Positions 18,151 to 27,334 are shown, counted from the stretch's first letter. The stretch is 64,000 bases of DNA from Lysobacter sp036697405 (GCF_036697405.1 NZ_JBAHWA010000001.1:372001-436000), one strand, 5' to 3'. The notes: generated by a model not told the origin, from the letters alone. A program made the numbers and translations.

Positions 18151-18936
18151 CTAGGGCAGGGTGATGGTCAGATGCGCGGTACGCGCCGGCATCTGCACGA
18201 CGTTGTTGTAGGCCGACAATCGCTGTTCGGTGTTGCGCTCCAGCAGGCCATCCATCAGCAGGAAGGCCGCCATACCGGCCACCGCCAACAAGGCGGCCGG
18301 CGCCCACAGGGGCACGACCCGGCGCAGCGCATGCGCGATTCTGTCCGGCGGCAGGGCATGCGGCGCGAAGCCGGTGCGCTTGCCCTTCAGGAATGCGATT
18401 TCGTCGCCGAGACGGGCGGTCAGGTAGCCGAGCTTCTCGGTGCCCTCCAGACGGTACTTGCCCTCGAAACCCAGCAACAGGCAGTAGTGATATACCTCCA
18501 GCGAAGGCAAGCGCGGCGCCCCCTGGGCGCGCAGCTGTTCCAGGCGGTCGAAAAAATGCTCGCCGGCCAGATGCTCGCCGAACAGGCGCAGCTGCAGCGG
18601 GTGGATTTCCCAGGTATCGCGCAGCGCGGACGGCTGCGACAGGATGACCTCGTCCACCGCGGCGCAAAAGGCGTACTTGGACGCGTACACGTCTTCGGCC
18701 GGGATGTTCAGCCTGGCCGCGCCGCGCTCGGCGCCCTCGAGGAAGCGCTGCACCGCCTGCACGAACACATCCTCGTCGCTAGGCAACTGCCCGCGCTTGA
18801 GCAGCATCAGCAGGTAGAAGCCTTCGGACATGAGGTCGAGCAGGCTGCGCGCCGGCGCGGCGGAGGGCGCGGCCGCCGCCATGGCGGGGCTCAACGAGGG
18901 CATCGGTTGCGGTACGGACGAATTGTCGTAGTTCAT
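18151..18936 (-). CDS. tssL: T6SS membrane-complex protein TssL (DotU/IcmH)
   Basis: 261 residues from the ATG at 18936; an in-frame ATG at 18963 would add nine residues across a heptamer repeat. The cytoplasmic DotU domain carries LLDLMSEGFYLLMLLKRG, AVDEVILSQP and SLEVYHYCLLLGFEGKYR, which are family signatures. A single C-terminal TM helix (WAPAALLAVAGMAAFLLM) is followed by a short tail with no peptidoglycan-binding domain. TssL forms the inner-membrane base with TssM. Confidence 0.94.
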   Translation of the reverse strand: MNYDNSSVPQPMPSLSPAMAAAAPSAAPARSLLDLMSEGFYLLMLLKRGQLPSDEDVFVQAVQRFLEGAERGAARLNIPAEDVYASKYAFCAAVDEVILSQPSALRDTWEIHPLQLRLFGEHLAGEHFFDRLEQLRAQGAPRLPSLEVYHYCLLLGFEGKYRLEGTEKLGYLTARLGDEIAFLKGKRTGFAPHALPPDRIAHALRRVVPLWAPAALLAVAGMAAFLLMDGLLERNTEQRLSAYNNVVQMPARTAHLTITLP

Positions 18937-18940
18937 GAAC

Positions 18941-18961
18941 TTCCTGCTTCCTGCTTCCTGC
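18941..18961 (-). repeat. three tandem heptamers at the tssL start
   Basis: Three perfect copies of GCAGGAA (minus strand) end five bases before the ATG at 18936, and an in-frame ATG overlaps the far end. The repeats supply stacked AGGA ribosome sites if the inner ATG is used, or encode residues 2-8 if the outer one is used. A seven-base unit would shift the frame from the outer ATG on slippage. Confidence 0.7.
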
Positions 18962-19021
18962 ATCTAGACCGTTGTTGATCCGCAGGCGAGCGTCTCCGGC
19001 GCGCTTGCGGAGGCCTTGGCT

Positions 19022-20356
19022 TCATGGAGCCAGCACAATCAGCTCCATCTTCAGTTCGCGCACGCCCGCCGGCACGTAGATCATGGCCGACTGCGCCTTC
19101 AGCATGCGCTCGTACAGCGGCCCGCGCGGTTCCAGCGCGAAGTAATGGCTGCCGGGGCGCACCGGGATGGCGGCCGGCACCTGCGGCACATGGGTCATCT
19201 TCACGCCCGGCAGCGCCGACAGCACGCACTTCTCCACGTCGTCCGGTGCGCCGATCTTGAACCGCACCGGCACCGTCTGCACCAGCTCCGGCCCGGGCAG
19301 ATCGGCCGACACGCCGACATAGAACTGGGATTTCTCGTCGATCTTCTGCGAGTCCAGCCGCCCCAGATGGAACGAGGGCTTGACCTCGTTCAGCGCGATC
19401 TGGAAATAGCGCGCCGAGATCACCGTGTCGATGAGTTCGCGGACCATCGCGAACAACCTGTCGAAGCCGTCCTGCGGCTGGGCATGGTCGTAAGCGGGCA
19501 GGTCGGCGAGCGAATACGCCTTGGAGAAGGTGAGCAGCGCGCCCGCCAGCCGCAGCAGTTCGGCGAACAGTCGCTCCGGATGCAGGCCCGGATGCCTGAA
19601 CAGGTGCCCCAATGCCGCGAACGCCGAATTGGCGGTATGCAGCAACCAGAACGAGGCGATATCCCCGGAGCGGAACTCGATGACGTGCTGCGAGGGCTCG
19701 CGATGATGGCCGTACAGCGCGTCCACCTTCGCCTGCAGCACGTCCAGCAGCCGGCGCAGCTCCAGCTGCAACACCGACGAGGCGGCGATGGTGATGCTCG
19801 GCGCGATGAAGCTTTCGTCCAGTTCGAAGCCGCCGGTCGCCGTGCGCCGCACCCGCGCCATCGGCACGGTGCTGAACGGGTCGCGCGGCTCCTCGCCGGT
19901 GAGCAGGCGCACGCTCTTGCGCAAGTAGGACAGTTCGGCTTCGCCGGCGTCGGTGTACAGATCGCTGGTCGCGCGATTGGCCTGCACGAAGCGGGACGCG
20001 GACGATTCGCCGGCGATCGCGCAGTTGCCGCCGTGGTCCTTCAGCAAGGGCAGGGCCAGGTGGATGGTGGTGTGCTGGACGCCGGCCGGCAGGCTGGTCA
20101 ACGCCAGCGGCTCGGGCAGTTCGTCGTCCGCGGGAGCGTGATAGATCTCACCGTCCGGAAAGATCGCCGACAACTGCAGGGCACGCAGAGTGCCGCTGGC
20201 CAGGCTCTGCTCGTCGAAGCGGGCCGAACGCACGCCCCAGCCATACGGGTGCAAGGCGGCGGCGACATCCTGCAACCGCGCTTCGTGGTACGCATCCTGC
20301 CGTTGGAAATGCTGCGGGCGCAGAAACAATCCCTCGCCCCAGAACACTTTGGACAT
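19022..20356 (-). CDS. tssK: T6SS baseplate protein TssK
   Basis: 444 residues from the ATG at 20356, the residue that begins the diagnostic opening MSKVFWGEGLFLRPQHFQRQ; the longer frame adds an unlikely extension. Other family marks are GVRSARFDEQSL, ARVRRTATGGFELDESFIAP and the C-terminal HYFALEPRGPLYERMLK. TssK is the trimeric adaptor linking the baseplate (TssE/F/G) to the TssL/M membrane complex. It follows tssJ by about 90 bp. Confidence 0.96.
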   Translation of the reverse strand: MSKVFWGEGLFLRPQHFQRQDAYHEARLQDVAAALHPYGWGVRSARFDEQSLASGTLRALQLSAIFPDGEIYHAPADDELPEPLALTSLPAGVQHTTIHLALPLLKDHGGNCAIAGESSASRFVQANRATSDLYTDAGEAELSYLRKSVRLLTGEEPRDPFSTVPMARVRRTATGGFELDESFIAPSITIAASSVLQLELRRLLDVLQAKVDALYGHHREPSQHVIEFRSGDIASFWLLHTANSAFAALGHLFRHPGLHPERLFAELLRLAGALLTFSKAYSLADLPAYDHAQPQDGFDRLFAMVRELIDTVISARYFQIALNEVKPSFHLGRLDSQKIDEKSQFYVGVSADLPGPELVQTVPVRFKIGAPDDVEKCVLSALPGVKMTHVPQVPAAIPVRPGSHYFALEPRGPLYERMLKAQSAMIYVPAGVRELKMELIVLAP

Positions 20357-20449
20357 CCTGCTCACAGTCAGAGCTCTTCCTTGTTCATCCATGGTGGCCT
20401 GCCGGCCGCTGCGTCAGCCGCGGGGCAGGCGGTGTCGACGACGTCTTCA

Positions 20450-21025
20450 CTATCCTCGCGGACAGGTCGCACCCGACAGGCTGTGTACCTCGGTCGCCAG
20501 TTTGGTGGTCAGCGCGTCGCCGCTGGTGGTCGTCATCGCGCAGGCATGCAGCCCCAACCGAATGCCACTTTTGGCTGCCTTCTTGGTGTCGAACGTGAAC
20601 CGCCAGCGCACCGCCGCGGGCGTCCGGAACAAGGCGACGATGCCGATTTGTCCGGCGTCGGGCGCCACCCGCTCGACCAACTCGTGATCCTGGCCCGGCA
20701 TCACCAGGATTTCGGTCGCCTTGACCAGGTCGGAACCCAGGGCCGCCTTCTCGCTGTTCTCGTCGAGGAACGCCGAGTAGGGCGCCTGATCGAAGGCCGT
20801 GGTGCTCTTCAATTGGTAAACCTTAACGACCAACGCCAATCCTTTTGTGCCATTGCCCGCATTCAGGTTTTGCGCCGCAAGCAGTTCCAGCGGAACCACG
20901 CGCTCTTTTGGCTGGGGCGTCTTCAGTCCGGCCAGCTCCATGGCCTTGCCGCAACCGGCCAGGGGCAGTACCAGAACGCCACATAGCACTGCATACGCAA
21001 TCTGCCGGAGAGAATGCAAGTCCAT
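20450..21025 (-). CDS. tssJ: T6SS outer-membrane lipoprotein TssJ
   Basis: 191 residues. A lipoprotein signal peptide with lipobox LAGC places the lipidated Cys near residue 25. The rest is the transthyretin-like TssJ fold, with GLALVVKVYQLKSTTAFDQAPYSAF cited in part, the typical TssJ region, and a VMPGQDHELVERVAP turn. It anchors TssM to the outer membrane. It is the first gene of the leftward T6SS operon, across the divergent region from the rightward operon. Confidence 0.93.
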   Translation of the reverse strand: MDLHSLRQIAYAVLCGVLVLPLAGCGKAMELAGLKTPQPKERVVPLELLAAQNLNAGNGTKGLALVVKVYQLKSTTAFDQAPYSAFLDENSEKAALGSDLVKATEILVMPGQDHELVERVAPDAGQIGIVALFRTPAAVRWRFTFDTKKAAKSGIRLGLHACAMTTTSGDALTTKLATEVHSLSGATCPRG

Positions 21026-21234
21026 TTGTCGACTCTTCGTAGTGGGTGACGCATCCGTGACGACGAGTCACGTTGACGCTGGCAAGAAGACTACTATACC
21101 GTTGATGGGAAAGCGCACGATCTGACTATCCTGCGCGCATGACCTATGTCACGTTAAGCACGTGTCGAGTTGTCGCTAATATTTCGCTAACACCCGAGTT
21201 GACTGGATGGGTGGGTACACAAGGAGGTGGCGTC
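21026..21234. promoter_or_regulatory. divergent T6SS promoter region
   Basis: This 209-bp gap is AT-rich compared with its surroundings and separates tssJ from the rightward operon. A candidate rightward sigma-70 promoter is TTGACG at 21073-21078 and TATACC at 21095-21100, 16 bp apart. On the other strand TATAGT (21098-21093) could be a -10 for tssJ. A doubled TCGCTAA motif lies near 21172-21192. No clear sigma-54 element was seen. Confidence 0.45.
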
Positions 21235-21831
21235 ATGAAATCGTTCCCGTTCATTCAACGCAAGGTCGCCATGATCGTGGTGGCCGCGCTGCTGGCGACC
21301 GCCGGCGGCGATGCGTTCGCGGCCAAGAAGCCGCGCACCCGCGACTACGAGCCGCTGATGAAGAAGGCCGAGGCCTTCGCCAGGGCCGGGAAGGTCGAAG
21401 ACGCTTTGATCGGCTTCGATAACGCGGCCCAGGCCGACCCCACTCGCAAAGAGCCCTGGGTCCGCAGGGCGCAGCTGCAGTTCGACGCCGGCCACTACGG
21501 CCGCGCCATCGTGTCCGCCGAGGAAGTGCTGCGCCGCGACCCCAGCGACAAGATCGCCGACAGCGTCCTGACCGTCGGCGGCCTGCGCGTCGCGGCGCAG
21601 TCCCTGCAGCGCCTGCAGGCCAACGGTGGCCTCAACTCGCCCACCGCCCGCAAGGAAGCCGAGGTGCTGGCGCGGACCATGCGGGCCACGATGGGGTCGG
21701 CGGTATTCGTCAACGCATACGAAGGCGGCCCCGGCCCCGTCAAGTCCAAACGCCCCAAAGCGCGCCCCAAGGCCGCAGCGCCGAAGCCCGCCGTCAACGC
21801 CAATCCGTTCGACGACACCAACGGCGGCTGA
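21235..21831 (+). CDS. exported TPR-like protein at the head of the tssBC operon
   Basis: 198 residues from the ATG at 21235, preceded by a near-perfect AAGGAGGTG site; the longer frame is rejected. The signal peptide KVAMIVVAALLATAGGDAFA is followed by helical TPR-type repeats (AEAFARAGKVEDALIGFDNA, RRAQLQFDAGHYGRAIVSAE, about residues 40-110). The C-terminus is Lys/Pro-rich and ends in an NPFDD motif, echoing the NPF motifs of the one-TM protein at 14,924-15,976. Likely periplasmic and linked to T6SS assembly. Named family not recognised. Confidence 0.78.
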   Translation: MKSFPFIQRKVAMIVVAALLATAGGDAFAAKKPRTRDYEPLMKKAEAFARAGKVEDALIGFDNAAQADPTRKEPWVRRAQLQFDAGHYGRAIVSAEEVLRRDPSDKIADSVLTVGGLRVAAQSLQRLQANGGLNSPTARKEAEVLARTMRATMGSAVFVNAYEGGPGPVKSKRPKARPKAAAPKPAVNANPFDDTNGG

Positions 21832-21866
21832 CCTCACAACACGACAGGGATTTGCAGGAGATAGCA

Positions 21867-22367
21867 ATGTCGAAGAAGGAAAGCATCCAGAAAAAGCTGC
21901 AGAAGGTCCGCCCTCCGCGCGTCCAGCTCACCTACGACGTGGAGAAGGGCGACGCCATCGAGCAGAAGGAAATTCCCTTCGTGGTCGGCGTGCTCGGCGA
22001 CTTCAGCGGCAAGCCCGAGCAGGCGCTGCCGAAGATCAAGGATCGCAAGTTCGTCAGCGTCGACATGGACAACTTCGATCAGGTGCTGGAGGCCACTTCG
22101 CCGCGCGCCGCCTTCCGCGTCCCCAACAAGATCGGCGACGAAGGCGGCGAGTTCGCCGTCGAAATGAAGTTCAAGACGCTGGACGACTTCCGCCCCGAAG
22201 CGGTGGTGGAGCAGGTCGAGCCCCTGCGCAGGTTGCTGGAAGCCCGCACCAAGCTGGCCGACCTGCGCAACAAGATGGCCGGCAACGAAAAGCTCGAGGA
22301 TCTGCTCAGCGATGTGTTGAGCAATACCGAGCAGCTCAAGAAGCTCAGCAAAGAAGGGCAGGAGTAA
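21867..22367 (+). CDS. tssB: T6SS contractile sheath small subunit TssB (VipA)
   Basis: 166 residues from the ATG at 21867, with AGGAGA eight bases upstream. The opening MSKKESIQKKLQKVRPPRVQ, and YDVEKGDAIEQKEIPFVVGV with LGDFSG, are the TssB signature. TssB pairs with TssC to build the sheath whose contraction drives the Hcp tube. It lies 5 bp from tssC. Confidence 0.97.
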   Translation: MSKKESIQKKLQKVRPPRVQLTYDVEKGDAIEQKEIPFVVGVLGDFSGKPEQALPKIKDRKFVSVDMDNFDQVLEATSPRAAFRVPNKIGDEGGEFAVEMKFKTLDDFRPEAVVEQVEPLRRLLEARTKLADLRNKMAGNEKLEDLLSDVLSNTEQLKKLSKEGQE

Positions 22368-22372
22368 AGTCC

Positions 22373-23863
22373 ATGACTCCCAATGCAACCACCGCCACGC
22401 AGGCCGCTGCGGACGTCGCCGAGTTCAGCCTGCTGGACCAGATCGTCGAGCAGAGCAAGGTGGCCAAGTCGACCACCGAGCACCAACGCGCCAAGGACCT
22501 GATTTCCGAGTTGGCCAAGGAAGTGCTGGAAGGCACGGTCGTGGTCTCGGACAACCTCGGCGTTACGCTGGATGCCCGCATCGCGGAGCTGGACGGAATC
22601 ATTTCCGAGCAGGTCAGCGCGATCATGCATCACCCGGAGTTCCAGCAGCTGGAAAGCAGCTGGCGCGGTCTGCACTACCTGTGCTCACAGACCTCTACCG
22701 GCACCACGCTGAAGATCAAGATGTTCAATTCGCCGAAGAAGGACATGGTCAAGGACTTCAAGTCCGCGATCGACTTCGACCAGAGCGCCTTGTTCAAGAA
22801 AGTGTACGAGGAAGAGTTCGGCACCTTCGGCGGCTCGCCGTTCGGCACCCTGATCGGCGACTACCAGCTGGGACGCTCGCCGGAGGACATGTACTTCATC
22901 GAGCAGATGTCGCACGTCGCCGCGGCGGCGCACGCTCCGTTCATCAGCGCCGCCTCGGAAGAGCTGTTCGGGCTGGAGAGCTTCACCGACCTGGGCAAGC
23001 CGCGCGATCTGGCCAAGATCTTCGACACGGTCGAGTACGCGAAATGGAAGTCGTTCCGCGACGGCGAGGACAGCCGCTACGTCGGCCTGACCCTGCCTCG
23101 CTTCCTCGGCCGCCTGCCTTACAACCCGAAGGACGGGACCACGGTCGAAGGCTTCAATTTCGTCGAGGACGTCGACGGCGCCGACCACAGCAAGTACCTA
23201 TGGTGCAACACGGCGTACGCCTTCGGCGCCCGCCTGACCCAGGCCTTCGAGAACTACGGCTGGTGCGCGGCGATCCGCGGCGTGGAGGGTGGCGGCCTGG
23301 TCGAGGATCTGCCGACCCATACCTTCCGCACGGACGACGGCGAGGTCGCGCTCAAGTGCCCGACCGAGATCGCCATCACCGATCGCCGCGAGAAGGAGCT
23401 GAGCGACCTGGGCTTCATTCCGCTGGTGCACTGCAAGAACACCGACTACGCCGCGTTCTTCGGCGCGCAGTCGACGCAGAAGGCCCGCAAGTACAACACC
23501 GATTCGGCCAACGCGAATTCGTCGCTATCCGCGCAATTGCAGTACATCTTCTCGATCTCGCGTATCGCACACTACCTCAAGGCGATGATGCGCGAGAAGA
23601 TCGGCAGTTTCGCCTCGGCGGGAAACGTCGAGGAGTTCCTGAACCGCTGGATCGCGCAGTACGTGCTGCTGGACGACAACGCTAGCCAGGAGGCGAAAGC
23701 CCAGCATCCGCTGCGCGAGGCATCGATCCAGGTGTCGGAGATCCCGGGCCGTCCCGGCGTCTATCGCGCCGTGGCGTTCCTGCGCCCGCACTTCCAGCTG
23801 GACGAACTATCGGTTTCGCTGCGCCTGGTGGCCGAGCTGCCGGCAGGCACGAAGAAGGGCTGA
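22373..23863 (+). CDS. tssC: T6SS contractile sheath large subunit TssC (VipB)
   Basis: 496 residues from the ATG at 22373. Signatures include HHPEFQQLESSWRGLHYL, FGTFGGSPFGTLIGDY, GRLPYNPKD and the C-terminal RPHFQLDELSVSLRLVAELP. It forms the outer sheath with TssB and its N-terminal helix is the part recognised by ClpV (tssH, downstream). Length is normal for the family. Confidence 0.97.
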   Translation: MTPNATTATQAAADVAEFSLLDQIVEQSKVAKSTTEHQRAKDLISELAKEVLEGTVVVSDNLGVTLDARIAELDGIISEQVSAIMHHPEFQQLESSWRGLHYLCSQTSTGTTLKIKMFNSPKKDMVKDFKSAIDFDQSALFKKVYEEEFGTFGGSPFGTLIGDYQLGRSPEDMYFIEQMSHVAAAAHAPFISAASEELFGLESFTDLGKPRDLAKIFDTVEYAKWKSFRDGEDSRYVGLTLPRFLGRLPYNPKDGTTVEGFNFVEDVDGADHSKYLWCNTAYAFGARLTQAFENYGWCAAIRGVEGGGLVEDLPTHTFRTDDGEVALKCPTEIAITDRREKELSDLGFIPLVHCKNTDYAAFFGAQSTQKARKYNTDSANANSSLSAQLQYIFSISRIAHYLKAMMREKIGSFASAGNVEEFLNRWIAQYVLLDDNASQEAKAQHPLREASIQVSEIPGRPGVYRAVAFLRPHFQLDELSVSLRLVAELPAGTKKG

Positions 23864-24179
23864 TCGCGCCCGCAAGGGTTGCCGTCCGCGCTCGACGACG
23901 GCAACCCGGCGCGAAACGCCGCACGGAGCAACATGAGCCCTGAGCAGGCTCCCGCAAGTTTTGGACAGCTTGTGGCAAAGGGCGCGGCGGTAAGCTCGCC
24001 CAGGAGGCGGGACGGGTTTCGTCCCGAGAGGTCTGCGAGCACGGAGTGCGCAGCAGGCCTTCCCTCAACTGGGGTCAGTGGCCCCCGAATTGGCCGTATT
24101 TGCAGCAACTTCGAATTTTTGGCGGTTCTTAGACGTATCCACTCATCACTCATGTCACATGGACGAAAAGGAAATATTC
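23864..24179. promoter_or_regulatory. tssC-hcp intergenic region with hairpin
   Basis: This 316-bp non-coding gap contains a perfect 11-bp inverted repeat: arms GGGTTGCCGTC (23876-23886) and GACGGCAACCC (23897-23907), with a 10-base loop and no U-tract. A smaller GGCG/CGCC stem follows. It may be a terminator that lacks the U-tract, an attenuator or a 3' stabiliser for tssBC mRNA. The last ~100 bp before hcp are AT-richer and could hold an hcp promoter. Confidence 0.55.
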
Positions 24180-24722
24180 ATGGCTATCAATGAGAAGATC
24201 GAAGCGACCAAGCAACCCATCAGCGCCTTCCTCAACATCGACAACAAGGCCATCAAGGGCGAGTCGCATGTCGAGAAGTACAAGGACGAGATCGAACTGT
24301 CCTCCGTGCGCTGGAACATCAAGCAACCGAAGTCCGCCACCGTGTCGTCTGCGGGCGGGCAAAGTTCGTCTCGTTCGGTGTTTGAGGGTATCGAGTTCGT
24401 GAAGAGCGCCGACCTCGCGTCCACCGGCCTGTTTCAGGCGGCGGCGAACGGCACGGTGTGGGCCAAGATCCGTTTGGCGCTGACCCGCCAGGACGGCAAG
24501 GAAGGCCAGCACATCGAGTACTGCGTGATCGAAGCGCTCAACGTCGTCGTCAGCGAGGTCGAGGTGCGCAACGGTGCGGACGGCGTGCTGGAAGAGCACG
24601 TTCGCCTGAACGTGGGCGCGATCAAGCAGACCTACACTCAGATGCTGCCGAAGGGCGGCGCGGGCGGTAACGCCGTGGCGCAGTACAGCTTTGCCCTGGC
24701 GAAGCCGACGTACAGCGTCTGA
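24180..24722 (+). CDS. hcp: T6SS tube protein Hcp (TssD)
   Basis: 180 residues from the ATG at 24180, with AAGGAA upstream. It forms the hexameric rings of the expelled tube and can carry small effectors. The sequence shows the longer Hcp1-like type: KIEATKQPISAFLNIDNKAIKGES, cited in part, SVFEGIEFVKSADLASTGLF and the C-terminal VAQYSFALAKPTYSV. It is flanked by hairpins on both sides, which fits separate, high-level expression. Confidence 0.94.
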   Translation: MAINEKIEATKQPISAFLNIDNKAIKGESHVEKYKDEIELSSVRWNIKQPKSATVSSAGGQSSSRSVFEGIEFVKSADLASTGLFQAAANGTVWAKIRLALTRQDGKEGQHIEYCVIEALNVVVSEVEVRNGADGVLEEHVRLNVGAIKQTYTQMLPKGGAGGNAVAQYSFALAKPTYSV

Positions 24723-24764
24723 GTACATGCCGGCCGATGGCGGTTCCCCCAGCCATCTCCTGCA

Positions 24765-24793
24765 GCAACGGGCGCGGAAGTTGCGCCCGTTGC
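24765..24793 (+). terminator. hairpin downstream of hcp
   Basis: Perfect 11-bp stem, arms GCAACGGGCGC (24765-24775) and GCGCCCGTTGC (24783-24793), loop of seven bases, no strong U-tract. It would protect the hcp 3' end or partly terminate before tssE. Confidence 0.6.
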
Positions 24794-24903
24794 ATTGACC
24801 GCATCGGTTTCGCGCCGACCGCCAGCCCAGACTGAGCCAGGGCAGGGGTCCGGCCCGATCGCGCGAAGCATTCCCGCCGGCTCTGCCCCGCCATACCAGG
24901 ATC

Positions 24904-25392
24904 ATGAAAGGACTCGACCCCAGCCTGCTTGAACGCCTGTTCGACGATGAGCCACGCAACCCGGGTGCGAGCGGCATGTTCAAGACACTGTCGCTGGAGC
25001 AGTACAAGGAATCCGTGGCCCGCGACCTGGAAAGCCTGCTCAACAGTCGCGCGGCATTCTCCGAAGACCTGTTGAAGGCCTTCCCCCAATGCCAGCAATC
25101 GCTGATGACCTACGGGCTGGTCGACTTCTCGTCGATGAGCCTGGCCAATGCCTTCGAGCGCGTGGCCATCTGCAGGTCTCTGGAACAAGCCATCGGGCGG
25201 CACGAGCCGCGCCTGCACAATGTGCGCGTTTCCCTGGAACGCAACGGCCGCGGCTCCGGCGGCCTGCATTTCGCCATCCACGGCCTGCTGGACGTGCAGC
25301 CGGCGCGCGAACCGGTGAGCTTCGACGCGATGCTGCAGCCCACCACGCTGCAGTATTCCGTGAGCCGCCTGCGCCGGCCGGCGGTCGCATGA
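24904..25392 (+). CDS. tssE: T6SS baseplate protein TssE (gp25-like)
   Basis: 162 residues. The N-terminal SLLERLF and the gp25-like core (VARDLESLLNSR, YGLVDFSSMSL, AIGRHEPRLHNVRVSL) are clear. The C-terminus is RLRRPAVA. TssE sits in the baseplate wedge and helps to start sheath polymerisation. It is 181 bp from hcp and about 100 bp from tssF. Confidence 0.94.
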   Translation: MKGLDPSLLERLFDDEPRNPGASGMFKTLSLEQYKESVARDLESLLNSRAAFSEDLLKAFPQCQQSLMTYGLVDFSSMSLANAFERVAICRSLEQAIGRHEPRLHNVRVSLERNGRGSGGLHFAIHGLLDVQPAREPVSFDAMLQPTTLQYSVSRLRRPAVA

Positions 25393-25495
25393 GGCCGGCA
25401 CCGCATCTGGGCCGGCTCGCCGGCGATGGCCTGCGGACTCGGGCCATGAGCTCGCACCGCCGGTTTCGCCGAACCCCGCTCCAAGAGATGGGCTG

Positions 25496-27334
25496 ATGGA
25501 AGACCTGCTTCCGTACTACGAGCGCGAGCTTGCCTTCCTTCGTCGCCACGGCAAGGAGTTCGCCGAGCGCTATCCCAAGATCGCCGGCCGGCTGCTGATG
25601 TCGGGCGATGGCAGTCAGGATCCGCACGTCGAACGCCTGGTCGAATCTTTCGCGCTGCTGACGGCACGGGTATCGAAGAAGATCGAGGACGACTATCCCG
25701 AGTTCACCGATGCCTTGCTGGAAGTCCTGTATCCGCATTATCTGCGGCCGTTTCCATCCTGCTCGATCGTGCGTTTCGACCTCGACAGCCAACTGGGCAA
25801 GCTCAGCCAGGTCAGCAGAGTTCCGCGCGGGACCTTGCTGAATTCCCAGCCGGTGCGCGGGGTCAGCTGCAAATTCCGCACCAGCTACGAGGTGGTGCTG
25901 GCGCCGATCCGGGTAAAAGCCGCGAAGTTCAACGCGATCGCCGATGCCCCGATGGCGACCACGCTGCCTCCGGGCAGTGGAGGACAGATCTCCCTGACCT
26001 TCGAGTTGCTGGGCGACCAAGCCGCGCAGGCGACGGCGAGCGTCGACCGGTTGCGCTTGTTCACCGACGGGGAGCCTTCCTTCGTCGCCACCTTGCGCGA
26101 CGCGCTGGCGCTGAACGTGCGCACGGCCTACCTGGAACACAACGACGACGGACGCTGGCGCAAGCTGGCCGGCACGCCTCTGCAGCAGGTCGGTTTCGCC
26201 GACGACGAATCGCTCATCGACTACCCTGATCGCTCGCACCCGGCCTATCGCCTGCTTACGGAAGCGTTCGCCTATCCGGAAAAGTTCGGTTTTTTCGATC
26301 TGGATTTGCGCGCATTGCGCCAGGCCGGCGCCAGCAGCCTGTTCACCGTGCATTTCATCCTCAAGGCCGAAGCCGCCGACTCGCCGGTTTCGCGGGCCCT
26401 GGAGGTGCTTGGGCCCGAGAACGTGCTGACCGGTTGCACGCCGGTCACCAACCTTTTTCCGCAGCAGGGCGAGCCCATCCGCGTGACCCATCGCACGGCC
26501 ACGTACCCGGTCGTCGCCGATTCGCGCCGGGCCTTCGCCTACGAGGTCCATTCGATCGATTCGGTGGCGCGCGTGAGGCAAACGCCGCAGGGCGAGCACA
26601 TCACCGAGTTCCGGCCGTTCTATTCCTTGCATCACGGGGAAACGCCGATCCAGACCGGTCAGTACTGGCTCGCGCATCGCGACGAGAACGTCGCCAGGAG
26701 CAGCCCCGGTTACGAAACCGAGATGTCTTTCGTCGATCTCGACTTCAACCCCGCCTTGCCGCAGACCGACGTGGTCAGCCTGAAGCTGACCTGCAGCAAT
26801 CGCGACCTGCCGACGTATCTTTCCCACGGCCCGCAAAGCAGTCCGCTGCTGCAGGACGGCGGCGGCCTGGCGCGCGCGATCACATTGCTGCGCAAGCCGA
26901 GCCGGCCGCTTAGGTTCGAACGCGGCCGGGCCGCGCACTGGCGCCTGATCTCGCATCTGTCGCTCAATCACCTTTCGCTGACCGCGAGCGGGCTGCCGGC
27001 GTTCAAGGAAATGCTTCGCCTGTACGACATGGCGCGCTCCGCGGTGTCCAACCGCCAGATCGACGGCATCGTCGGCATCCGTCACGAGCCCAGCACGGCC
27101 TGGCTGCCGGGCAAGCACTTCACCAGCGTGGTGCGCGGCCTGCAGATCAAGCTCACGATCGACGAGCACAGTTTCGTCGGCGCTGGAATATCCACATTCG
27201 CGGCCGTACTGGACCGGTTCTTCGGCCTGTACGTGCATGCGAACAGTTTCACCCAACTCACCCTGCTGTCCGCGCACAGCGGCGAGGTCATAGTCCAATG
27301 CCCCCCACGAAGCGGCGAATCGATCCTGGTGTAG
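25496..27334 (+). CDS. tssF: T6SS baseplate protein TssF
   Basis: 612 residues. The opening MEDLLPYYERELAFLRRHGK, then EFAERYPKIAGRLL and DPHVERLVESFALLTARV, is the standard TssF N-terminus. The C-terminal part includes FGLYVHANSFTQLTLLS and IVQCPPRSGE. TssF is the main baseplate wedge subunit and binds TssG and TssK. It overlaps tssG by 37 bp. Confidence 0.96.
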   Translation: MEDLLPYYERELAFLRRHGKEFAERYPKIAGRLLMSGDGSQDPHVERLVESFALLTARVSKKIEDDYPEFTDALLEVLYPHYLRPFPSCSIVRFDLDSQLGKLSQVSRVPRGTLLNSQPVRGVSCKFRTSYEVVLAPIRVKAAKFNAIADAPMATTLPPGSGGQISLTFELLGDQAAQATASVDRLRLFTDGEPSFVATLRDALALNVRTAYLEHNDDGRWRKLAGTPLQQVGFADDESLIDYPDRSHPAYRLLTEAFAYPEKFGFFDLDLRALRQAGASSLFTVHFILKAEAADSPVSRALEVLGPENVLTGCTPVTNLFPQQGEPIRVTHRTATYPVVADSRRAFAYEVHSIDSVARVRQTPQGEHITEFRPFYSLHHGETPIQTGQYWLAHRDENVARSSPGYETEMSFVDLDFNPALPQTDVVSLKLTCSNRDLPTYLSHGPQSSPLLQDGGGLARAITLLRKPSRPLRFERGRAAHWRLISHLSLNHLSLTASGLPAFKEMLRLYDMARSAVSNRQIDGIVGIRHEPSTAWLPGKHFTSVVRGLQIKLTIDEHSFVGAGISTFAAVLDRFFGLYVHANSFTQLTLLSAHSGEVIVQCPPRSGESILV

